In this document: piece after piece, positions 1-4,816 of the stretch
Numbering within the stretch: position 1 is the first letter of the stretch
How the letters are laid out: the number at the start of each line of letters is the position of its first letter
Assembly (NCBI GenBank): GCA_016197345.1
Contig: JACPVY010000312.1
Location: forward strand, 1-7,466
From: Burkholderiales bacterium
GTDB lineage: Bacteria; Pseudomonadota; Gammaproteobacteria; Burkholderiales; Burkholderiaceae_D
Length of the DNA stretch: 7,466 nucleotides
Reading direction: 5' to 3'
The notes under the pieces: model-generated
What the model saw: only the letters and a program-made list of their open reading frames with translations
Databases searched by the model: none
Told to the model about the DNA's origin: nothing
Made by a program: the position numbers and the translations under genes

Positions 1-316
1 ACTGCGTTTTTTGAGCGGGAATTTCAACTTTTTGGGTGTCGTTAACATGGTGGAAACCTAATTTGTCAAAGGTGCCTCGAAAACCCTTTTGCTAAGCGGA
101 GCGGAAAGTGCGCTCGAACTCGCCTCGCAAGCTCGGCTCAAACAGTCGCGCCTTCTGATCCATTTTTTGCCCCGCACAATCGGCTGCGCCTCCAGTGGAT
201 TTGGAAAAGCAACCCCGCGTGCACTAAAGCCTATTCTTCGAAGAAATATCAATATTATTTAAGTTTTGGATGCGCGTATTTTGACTGACGCAAAAAAACA
301 GAACATGTCCCTCTCT
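1..316. other. Gene-poor region downstream of alkB
   Basis: No convincing protein gene or RNA gene is seen here. The region follows the alkB stop codon in the direction of transcription. A run of seven T on the minus strand (292-298) lies about 20 bases past that stop, but the sequence before it is only a short palindrome (ACATGT core) without a loop, so I do not call a terminator. Bases 58-252 contain repeat-like sequence, listed separately. Confidence 0.6.
58..252 (-). repeat. Possible dispersed betaproteobacterial repeat with tiny ORFs
   Basis: Two overlapping minus-strand reading frames can be read. One is 64 codons (252-58) and contains RGKKWIRRRDCLS. The other is 23 codons (163-92), begins MDQKARLFEP, and has a G-rich stretch about 6 bases before its ATG. 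From memory, peptides starting MDQKARLFE and their companion frame (KKWIRRRDCLS) recur as tiny annotated proteins in many unrelated places of Burkholderiales genomes. That fits conserved repeated DNA better than a conserved protein. I cannot confirm copy number from one window, and real translation of either frame is doubtful. Confidence 0.35.
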
Positions 317-1501
317 TTAGCCGTTTTTCAATTGATATTTCGCAATCAATTTTTCCCGTTTGCGCGGATCGAAATTAATGAGGGACGCATCGCCCTCCAC
401 CACTTTGATCAGATAGCGATCCATCACCCAAAACCATAGCGGCGGGAAATACGACAGCGTAAACACGCCAAAATATCCGGTCGGTAGCAGCGGTGCTTCA
501 TCAAAATGGCGTAGCGATTGAAAACGGCGCGCTGGATAAGCATGGTGATCGGCATGGCGTTGCAAATGCAGCACGGCCCAATTCGACAGCAATTGATTAC
601 TACTCCACGAGTGCTGCGGCGTACAGACTTCATAGCGACCATTCGGCAGTTTTTGCCTTAGCAAGCCGTAATGCTCAACGTAATTAGCCGCTGTCAATTG
701 GAAATAGCTGAAGAAAGTTGCACCGCAAATCATGATAAAAGCAGGCCAGCCTAGCCATAGCGTCAAGCCGCCATACACCAACAGGCTGAGCAACATCGGT
801 GCAAAAATTTCATTGCGCCACGAAAATACTGATCTACCCTCACGCGCAAGGCGTTCGCGCTCTAGCTGCCACGCCCGCACAAACGCCCCCGGCACTTCGC
901 GTAGCATGAAGCGGTAAATGCTCTCGCCCATGCGCGACGAGGCTGGATCATCGAAGGTGGCAACATCGCGATGATGGCCGCGATTATGTTCGACGTAAAA
1001 ATGACCGTAGCAAGTCAACGCCAAAATGATGCGCGCTAACCAGCGCTCTAGCTTGGTCTTTTTGTGTCCCAATTCATGGCCCAGATTAATCGCATTGCCG
1101 CCAACCAAACCACAGGCCAGCATGCCCGCTAGCTTGGCATGCCAAGGCAAATCATGGGTGGCGAAAAAAATGATGCCGTACAAATAGCCAGCCCACAGCA
1201 AAGGCACTAGCAAATAGGTGATCCAGCGGTAATACAGATCAGCCTCTAGCGCTGGCACCGCCGATTCTGGAGGATTGCTGCGATCAGCGCCGACGATAAA
1301 ATCAAAGAGCGGAAACAGCAAATACATCAATAGCACGGGCCACCACAAACTGATGACTTTGTCCGTCAATAAGTATAAAAAGGGGCCGCTAGCGGCAAGC
1401 GAGGGATTGGTGAGGGAAAGCAGCCAGAAATAGCGCTTGCGATCAACATAAGGCTGATCCGGCTGGGGTTGCGGTTGCGACTGATTTGCGGCGAGTTGCA
1501 T
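317..1501 (-). CDS. alkB: Alkane 1-monooxygenase (AlkB, membrane non-haem di-iron)
   Basis: This is an integral inner-membrane di-iron enzyme that hydroxylates the terminal carbon of n-alkanes to primary alcohols, using O2 and electrons from rubredoxin. All family histidine boxes are present: HELGHK (H142, H146), EHNRGHH (H172, H176, H177), the NYVEHYGL signature (273-280) and LQRHADHHA (H326, H329, H330). Long stretches between the boxes resemble the P. putida GPo1 enzyme as I remember it (for example SRMGESIY and PGAFVRAW). Hydrophobic segments lie around 37-70, 93-115, 123-140 and 233-270. Length is 394 aa against about 400 for the family, so it looks complete. GGAGG sits 4 bases before the ATG, supporting this start. 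No rubredoxin domain is fused at the C-terminus and no rubredoxin or rubredoxin reductase gene is in the window, so its electron donors must be encoded elsewhere. A potential RNA pseudoknot precedes the ribosome binding site. Confidence 0.95.
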   Translation of the reverse strand: MQLAANQSQPQPQPDQPYVDRKRYFWLLSLTNPSLAASGPFLYLLTDKVISLWWPVLLMYLLFPLFDFIVGADRSNPPESAVPALEADLYYRWITYLLVPLLWAGYLYGIIFFATHDLPWHAKLAGMLACGLVGGNAINLGHELGHKKTKLERWLARIILALTCYGHFYVEHNRGHHRDVATFDDPASSRMGESIYRFMLREVPGAFVRAWQLERERLAREGRSVFSWRNEIFAPMLLSLLVYGGLTLWLGWPAFIMICGATFFSYFQLTAANYVEHYGLLRQKLPNGRYEVCTPQHSWSSNQLLSNWAVLHLQRHADHHAYPARRFQSLRHFDEAPLLPTGYFGVFTLSYFPPLWFWVMDRYLIKVVEGDASLINFDPRKREKLIAKYQLKNG

Positions 1502-1525
1502 ACAACCTCCAACGCAAGAGAGATG

Positions 1526-1572
1526 CGCCTAGCACTGCAAAGATGGCCGCCCCGCTAGGCGAAAGGCGGCCA
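1526..1572 (-). promoter_or_regulatory. Two interlocked 8-bp stems (H-type pseudoknot candidate) in alkB 5' leader
   Basis: In minus-strand order the parts are: stem 1 left arm TGGCCGCC (1572-1565), a 3-base loop TTT, stem 2 left arm CGCCTAGC (1561-1554), 2 bases, stem 1 right arm GGCGGCCA (1551-1544), a 10-base loop, and stem 2 right arm GCTAGGCG (1533-1526). Both stems are perfect. The arm order and loop lengths (3, 2, 10) fit a classic H-type pseudoknot. The structure ends about 15 bases before the alkB GGAGG (1510-1506) and starts 62 bases past the tsi2 stop. It could instead act as two alternative hairpins. Stem 1 lacks a strong T run after it, so it is a poor intrinsic terminator. Confidence 0.5.
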
Positions 1573-1634
1573 AAACAGATATTACTGCAAACGCTGGATT
1601 GCCGATCAGCGTCGCTATCAACGAGGGTAATTGC

Positions 1635-1856
1635 TCACCCAGAAATCAATTCATCATACGGCGGCAGATTTAATTGCGTTTTGGCCGCTGCATCGTAGGC
1701 CGCTTCCAAGTCGTCTGCCGCATCGCTCCAATCTTGCAAGATTTGAAAATCGTCAAGCTCGGCTTCTCCGCTTTGGACGGCGGCTTGCATCGCCCGAATT
1801 TCAGCCGCCACCGCTTGGATGCACATCACCAAAGTCCCTGTGCTAATTTCAGGCAT
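1635..1856 (-). CDS. tsi2: Tsi2-like immunity protein (73 aa) for the Tse2-like toxin
   Basis: This is a small acidic cytoplasmic protein expected to bind and neutralise the toxin encoded just upstream. It matches what I recall of P. aeruginosa Tsi2 (77 aa, a helical dimer) along its length: the N-terminal helix TLVMCIQAVAAEIR (8-21) corresponds to TLMVAIQCVAARTR, DAADDLEAAYDAA (45-57) to DLAADDLKNAYEQA, and the C-terminal LPPYDELI (64-71) to LPPYDRLI. I chose the ATG at 1856 over the in-frame ATG 13 codons upstream because AAGGAAGA lies 5 bases before it, in the 17-base gap after the toxin stop. The upstream start would overlap the toxin gene and has no such site. The toxin-then-immunity order and tight spacing imply co-transcription and co-expression. 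The Tsi2 assignment rests on remembered sequence and was not checked by alignment. Confidence 0.87.
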   Translation of the reverse strand: MPEISTGTLVMCIQAVAAEIRAMQAAVQSGEAELDDFQILQDWSDAADDLEAAYDAAAKTQLNLPPYDELISG

Positions 1857-1860
1857 ATTT

Positions 1861-1868
1861 TCTTCCTT
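1861..1868 (-). promoter_or_regulatory. Ribosome binding site of the tsi2-like gene
   Basis: AAGGAAGA is read on the minus strand, ending 4 to 5 bases before the ATG at 1856-1854 and lying wholly within the gap after the toxin stop codon. It fixes the start at MPEIS rather than at the longer in-frame alternative. Confidence 0.8.
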
Positions 1869-1873
1869 ACACT

Positions 1874-2335
1874 TTATGACTTGGCCAATTCGCACTGACG
1901 GGCAACCGCCGCACGCGCCATATTATTCAAATACCCCTTCATCATGACCACAGTCATTCTGGTTTTACATTCAATTCGATAATGATACCCTTTGAGCAAA
2001 GGATTGGATGGGCTGGACTTCTGCTTCTCATCCTTCGTTATGATTAATTCATCACTATATTCAGTACCCTCAGGTATCCAGAAATCGGAGGTAGGAAACC
2101 AGCCAGGAACGTCGTGCAGAGACGTCCCATTGCCTGGCAAAACTTCTGGGCCATCTGCCCCGGCTTCAATCACAACATCGGCTCTACTCGTTACTTCTCG
2201 GCCAGTTGTTTTATTCACATAGGTATGCGATTCCCAACGCGGATCAAGCACACCATCGCCGGGATAAATACCTACTTTTATTTTATAAGTCTTCCCCATT
2301 ACAGCTCGATAGAGATCAATTTTTGTCTTAGCCAT
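1874..2335 (-). CDS. tse2: Tse2-like type VI secretion effector toxin (ADP-ribosyltransferase-like fold)
   Basis: This 153-aa protein resembles P. aeruginosa Tse2 (158 aa), a cytoplasm-acting toxin injected by the H1 type VI secretion system, structurally related to ADP-ribosylating toxins and toxic to bacterial and eukaryotic cells. Matches to the Tse2 sequence I remember are: LYRAV at residues 8-12; GTSLHD (70-75) with GTSVFD; SDFWIPEGTEYSDEL (83-97) with GDFVIPDGTDIPPDL; and the C-terminal block of HYR, MKGYLNNMARAAVARQ (118-147) with HYT, LMGHLDNFVRNAIRRQ. The GTS residues (T71, S72) seem to correspond to a Thr-Ser pair reported as needed for Tse2 toxicity, so the copy looks active. There is no signal peptide, as expected. 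The start is supported by AAGGGAG 6 bases before the ATG. The middle (about 18-60) diverges from Tse2. The gene looks somewhat more AT-rich than its neighbours. The exact catalytic activity of Tse2 is not fully settled. Confidence 0.87.
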   Translation of the reverse strand: MAKTKIDLYRAVMGKTYKIKVGIYPGDGVLDPRWESHTYVNKTTGREVTSRADVVIEAGADGPEVLPGNGTSLHDVPGWFPTSDFWIPEGTEYSDELIITKDEKQKSSPSNPLLKGYHYRIECKTRMTVVMMKGYLNNMARAAVARQCELAKS

Positions 2336-2409
2336 ATTTGGCTCCCTTGACGAAAAATAATTATGAAGTTAGCGCAGTAAACAACTCATAGCACAAAATC
2401 ACAGCAGGC

Positions 2410-3582
2410 TTACATCAATCTTTGCACTGCCGATTGCGCCACGCTAGAGACAAAATTGAACAACATATTCAAGACCCAAGCGATGAAATCCACCGTCAAG
2501 CGCGCGCCTGTGACAGCGGTGCGGCCGAGGAAACGCATGATGGCAGCGATCAAATTGGCGACATGGCCGGCAATCGAGACAGACGCTAACGCGCCTTGAT
2601 ACAAGACTTGCACTAATCTATCCATGATGGTCACGCCTACCAAAGCGACCAAGCCTATCGTTTTACCGATCAAGCCCAAGATCCAGTCCATACACTTCAT
2701 GATCATCCACATCGCCTTGGCGGAATACATTTTGACTTTGCCACCAGAATTCGCCGCTTGCTGCAACCATGCCTCAGCTTGTTCCCATTTACCTTTTTCA
2801 GGTGCACTACGCAGCAAACCATCCCAGCTCGCTGCACCAATCGATTGGATGTAGTTATCCATGAAGTGGGCGTTGATGGAAACATTCATACCATCCCACG
2901 GCAGCATAAAACCTTCGCTATTTACTGGCGCATGCAAGAACGGGAAAATCGGTACCATCGGCACCGGATCAGACGAATGGTAGACGCGGAAGATATTATT
3001 GACGCCGACTTTTTGCGTCAGTTGACGGCTAAAGCCTTCAAAGCCCGTACGTGGGCAGCCAAAGGTATACAACTTAGTCGCCATTCTTTGCTCGGCTAAG
3101 AAATCAGCGGTAATCGTCGCTAATGCACCACCTAAGCTATGGCCAACCACATGGATGGTAGAGATGCCGCTGCTGCGGCTCAAGAATTCAGCAATCGTCG
3201 GTTTGAACGAATCAAAAGTGCGTTTAAAGCCAGCATGCACGGTATAGCCAGAGGGACTGCGGGCGACGCTTTGCATTAAATCGGTCAAGCCATCATACGG
3301 GCTAGCGGTACCGCGAATGGCGATCAAGGCTTCATTGCTACGGCTGCCAACGCCAGCAGCGATATGGCCAAAACCGGAGGTGGCGCGCAAAATATTGCCG
3401 CCGCTGGTGCCGCTGAAACGGCTGGAATCAGGGTTGAGCGTAAAGCCACCAGTCAAACCCATGCTTTTGTCTAGCTCAGCACTGCCACGATTTTTTAACC
3501 GCGTCCAATCTTCTTCGTTTTTAACGCTGTACACGTTCTTGGCAATTGCCGCCGCCATTTGCGGTGTTAACTCTGCTACCAT
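2410..3582 (-). CDS. Class 3 lipase with hydrophobic C-terminal region; probable antibacterial lipase effector
   Basis: This 390-aa alpha/beta-hydrolase of the Lipase_3 (fungal-type triacylglycerol lipase) family shows the nucleophile elbow GHSLGG with Ser149, the acid Asp205 in SSDPVPMVP, and the terminal His239 in AHFMDNY, an intact triad. IAIRGT (88-92) is the usual strand before the oxyanion loop. The catalytic domain covers about 80-250. After a linker, residues 290-320, 331-353 and 362-381 form three hydrophobic or amphipathic segments that ordinary secreted lipases of this family lack. There is no N-terminal signal peptide, so type II export is unlikely, while delivery as a type VI effector (compare class 3 lipase effectors such as Vibrio TseL) is plausible. 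AGGGGA lies 5 bases before the ATG. The toxin gene follows after 74 bases on the same strand, suggesting one operon. The lipase fold is firm. Phospholipase activity and secretion are inference. Confidence 0.88.
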   Translation of the reverse strand: MVAELTPQMAAAIAKNVYSVKNEEDWTRLKNRGSAELDKSMGLTGGFTLNPDSSRFSGTSGGNILRATSGFGHIAAGVGSRSNEALIAIRGTASPYDGLTDLMQSVARSPSGYTVHAGFKRTFDSFKPTIAEFLSRSSGISTIHVVGHSLGGALATITADFLAEQRMATKLYTFGCPRTGFEGFSRQLTQKVGVNNIFRVYHSSDPVPMVPIFPFLHAPVNSEGFMLPWDGMNVSINAHFMDNYIQSIGAASWDGLLRSAPEKGKWEQAEAWLQQAANSGGKVKMYSAKAMWMIMKCMDWILGLIGKTIGLVALVGVTIMDRLVQVLYQGALASVSIAGHVANLIAAIMRFLGRTAVTGARLTVDFIAWVLNMLFNFVSSVAQSAVQRLM

Positions 3583-3745
3583 CGTCTTCCCCTATTCACT
3601 TTTTCGACCAAAGCACCAATGTTGGGGTGCTATGCAGGAATGAAAAAGATAGGCTCAGCCATGTAAACTGTTTCGGGCTGCTCCGTCCCTCTACTCTGTC
3701 CCCACATGCACCATCCAGCTAATTTATCTGTCCCCGTTTCTTATT
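3583..3745 (-). other. 5' leader region of the lipase-toxin operon
   Basis: This stretch holds the lipase ribosome binding site (AGGGGA, 3593-3588) and, about 20 bases further upstream, a short hairpin (3630-3613; GCACC/GGTGC arms with an inner CCAA/TTGG). It also has a possible -35 box TTTACA (minus strand, near 3668) without a convincing -10 partner, and two CTGTCCCC motifs (plus strand). I do not call a promoter. Together with the MITE-like element and about 35 bases beyond, it fills the 403-base gap between the lipase and the DUF6795-like gene. Confidence 0.45.
3696..3735 (+). repeat. Pair of CTGTCCCC motifs
   Basis: CTGTCCCC occurs at 3696-3703 and 3728-3735, the latter inside AATTTATCTGTCCCCGTTTC. 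A third copy lies at 4533-4540, on the other side of the DUF6795-like gene. From memory, 'atCTGTCCCCgttt' and its complement 'aaacGGGGACAGat' are common intergenic repeat motifs in proteobacteria, often near REP-associated transposase genes. With only three short copies this could be a remnant, and the motif is short enough for some chance contribution. Confidence 0.35.
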
Positions 3746-3773
3746 AGGCTGTCGCAAAACTAAAACGATTCAT

Positions 3774-3796
3774 GTAGGGTGGGCAATTTGCCCACC
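3774..3796 (+). repeat. REP-like palindrome, left copy
   Basis: GTAG is followed by a palindrome with arms GGTGGGCAA (3778-3786) and TTGCCCACC (3788-3796) around a single T. GTAGGGTGGGCA...TGCCCACC palindromes are, from memory, widespread dispersed elements in beta- and gammaproteobacteria. This copy matches the reverse complement of the right copy at 22 of 23 positions. Confidence 0.75.
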
Positions 3797-3904
3797 ATAA
3801 CGCTGATCGCGCTCAGCATTCTTTACTGGTTCATTTCAACAGCAAGGCGCTTTTTGCGGTGTAGTTCTTTTCTCAGTTGTTGGGCTGCACTAGCGCACAC
3901 TTTT

Positions 3905-3927
3905 GGTGGGCAACTTGCCCACCCTAC
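3905..3927 (-). repeat. REP-like palindrome, right copy
   Basis: The arms are GGTGGGCAA (3905-3913) and TTGCCCACC (3915-3923) around a single C, followed by CTAC. It is in inverted orientation relative to the copy at 3774-3796, 108 bases away, so the pair can also form one long stem with the element's outer ends. Confidence 0.75.
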
Positions 3928-3985
3928 GTTTTCCACTTTCGCGACAGCCCCTTATTGAACGGTGGACAAGCTACTGTTCTTTTAC

Positions 3986-4495
3986 TTACATCAAGCTGCA
4001 AATGCCATAAATATCATCGTTGATATACGACGACGCTGGTTTGCGTGTCAGCTCACAAGAAATTTTGATTGGCTTGCCTTTTAGCTCGCCGTTATTGTCG
4101 TAGTTGTGTTTGCGAAAATCCCAGGCGATATATTCTTTGCCTTCAAACGAGATCGTGATCAATTGGGAAATGACGGGTTCATGCGGCATCAGGCCGGACA
4201 TGAAAGAAGATTTACTGGCTTGGGAAAAGGCGAATTTACCCGCTGCATCGCTAACGGCGTCTTCCGTCACTTTTTTGTTATCCCACGCCCAGGTGTATTC
4301 ACGCTTGATTTTTGCTCCTGCTACTGGCGCACCATTTTTCAGCACTACGCCCTGCACTTCAGAAAACATCACCTTACTCGCCATTGCATTTGCTCCTGAA
4401 AACATGAAAAAGAGAAACAATAAAGCCAGTCGCCACAAGGGCGCGCGCTGAGGTGCGCTAGCGCTTCCTGTTTGCGTTTGCATCGTGACAGCCAT
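3986..4495 (-). CDS. Secreted DUF6795-like protein; candidate immunity or accessory partner of the lipase
   Basis: A 169-aa protein with an N-terminal signal peptide: basic start, hydrophobic core about 20-32, and probable cleavage after ANA (residue 37). The mature part begins with a carboxypeptidase-regulatory-like beta-sandwich pattern, EVQGVVLKNGAPVAGAKIKR (46-65), followed by a DAAGKFAF strand (83-90). It then carries a block I associate from memory with DUF6795: HEPVISQ (105-111), GKEYIAWDF (119-127), NYDNNGELKGKPIKISCEL (131-149) and a terminal GIC. Only two cysteines remain after cleavage (C147, C166), so a periplasmic disulfide is possible. I start at the ATG at 4495 because AAGGAGG lies 4 bases before it. 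A longer frame to 4573 would place a non-signal tail first. Function is unknown. Its location next to a lipase cassette, and periplasmic address where lipase immunity proteins usually act, make immunity a reasonable guess only. Confidence 0.8.
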   Translation of the reverse strand: MAVTMQTQTGSASAPQRAPLWRLALLFLFFMFSGANAMASKVMFSEVQGVVLKNGAPVAGAKIKREYTWAWDNKKVTEDAVSDAAGKFAFSQASKSSFMSGLMPHEPVISQLITISFEGKEYIAWDFRKHNYDNNGELKGKPIKISCELTRKPASSYINDDIYGICSLM

Positions 4496-4499
4496 CCAT

Positions 4500-4506
4500 C
4501 CTCCTT
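4500..4506 (-). promoter_or_regulatory. Strong ribosome binding site of the DUF6795-like gene
   Basis: AAGGAGG is read on the minus strand, 4 bases before the ATG at 4495-4493. It sets the start so that the signal peptide is N-terminal. The next in-frame ATG (4483) would be 16 bases away, too far. Confidence 0.8.
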
Positions 4507-4563
4507 GCGGATATTGATTTTGTTCTAACGTACTGTCCCCATGCCAACGACACGTCAATATCC

Positions 4564-4585
4564 CGCTTGGCACGATTAGGCCAAG
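4564..4585 (-). other. 7-bp hairpin upstream of the DUF6795-like gene
   Basis: Perfect arms GCTTGGC (4564-4570) and GCCAAGC (4579-4585) surround an 8-base loop, about 70 bases before the start codon. No T run follows on either strand. It may be a leader hairpin or a protein-binding inverted repeat; role unknown. Confidence 0.4.
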
Positions 4586-4816
4586 CTTAGCGACAGATAT
4601 AAACGGGAATGTGTTGCGGGGAGTTAATTAATTGCCACTTGGAAATTCAATAATGTGAATCTTGATGCATTTTTTAAAAGCAGACAATTCTTGCGAGTAT
4701 GCGCGCCACCCTCACGCTTGTCCAGTGGTTTTTAGACAAGATGCAGAGGTCAAAGGATGTCGCTTGATCGCTAGCGGCAAAGGATGGGGTGAGGCGGCAA
4801 GGCAAGCCGCTGTTCA

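Larger units (their letters stand above)
3746..3950. mobile_element. 205-bp MITE-like element with terminal inverted repeats
   Basis: The left end AGGCTGTCGCAAAA (3746-3759) and the reverse complement of the right end GGGCTGTCGCGAAA (3950-3937) match at 12 of 14 positions. Identical CTTATT hexamers flank the element (3740-3745 and 3951-3956) and look like a target-site duplication. Just inside the ends are two large palindromes that are inverted copies of each other. No open reading frame of use fits inside, so the element would be non-autonomous and mobilised in trans. The ends resemble those of some insertion sequence families, but I cannot assign one. It lies between two minus-strand genes without breaking either. 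Confidence 0.7.
4496..4816. other. Gene-free region between ABC operon and DUF6795-like gene
   Basis: No supported gene lies here. It contains a 7-bp hairpin (4564-4585), an AT-rich stretch (about 4620-4690) that could hold the promoter of the DUF6795-like gene, although I see no clean -35/-10 pair, and a direct repeat CAAAGGATG (4751-4759 and 4778-4786). A short GCGGC/GCCGC hairpin (4794-4798 with 4806-4810) lies just after the ATPase stop. Neither hairpin is followed by a T run on the minus strand, so no intrinsic terminator is called. One CTGTCCCC motif is at 4533-4540. Confidence 0.5.

Noticed and set aside
292..319. T run after alkB as an intrinsic terminator
   Set aside because: The seven T are present, but the preceding ACATGT palindrome has no loop and cannot form a proper stem.
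1544..1572. Stem 1 as an intrinsic terminator of the toxin operon
   Set aside because: The 8-bp GC stem is followed only by TCTTT on the minus strand, too weak a T run, and its loop takes part in a second perfect stem.
1486..1846. Plus-strand reading frames of 70-74 codons across the tsi2 region
   Set aside because: They are antisense to the well-supported tsi2-like gene and the alkB leader, lack ribosome binding sites and resemble no known protein.
2758..3643. Plus-strand frames of about 110 codons opposite the lipase
   Set aside because: The minus strand encodes a full catalytic triad and domain; the plus frames are composition shadows.
4104..4451. Plus-strand frames of 97 and 115 codons opposite the DUF6795-like gene
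   Set aside because: They overlap a gene with signal peptide, strong ribosome binding site and recognisable family blocks; no comparable support on the plus strand.
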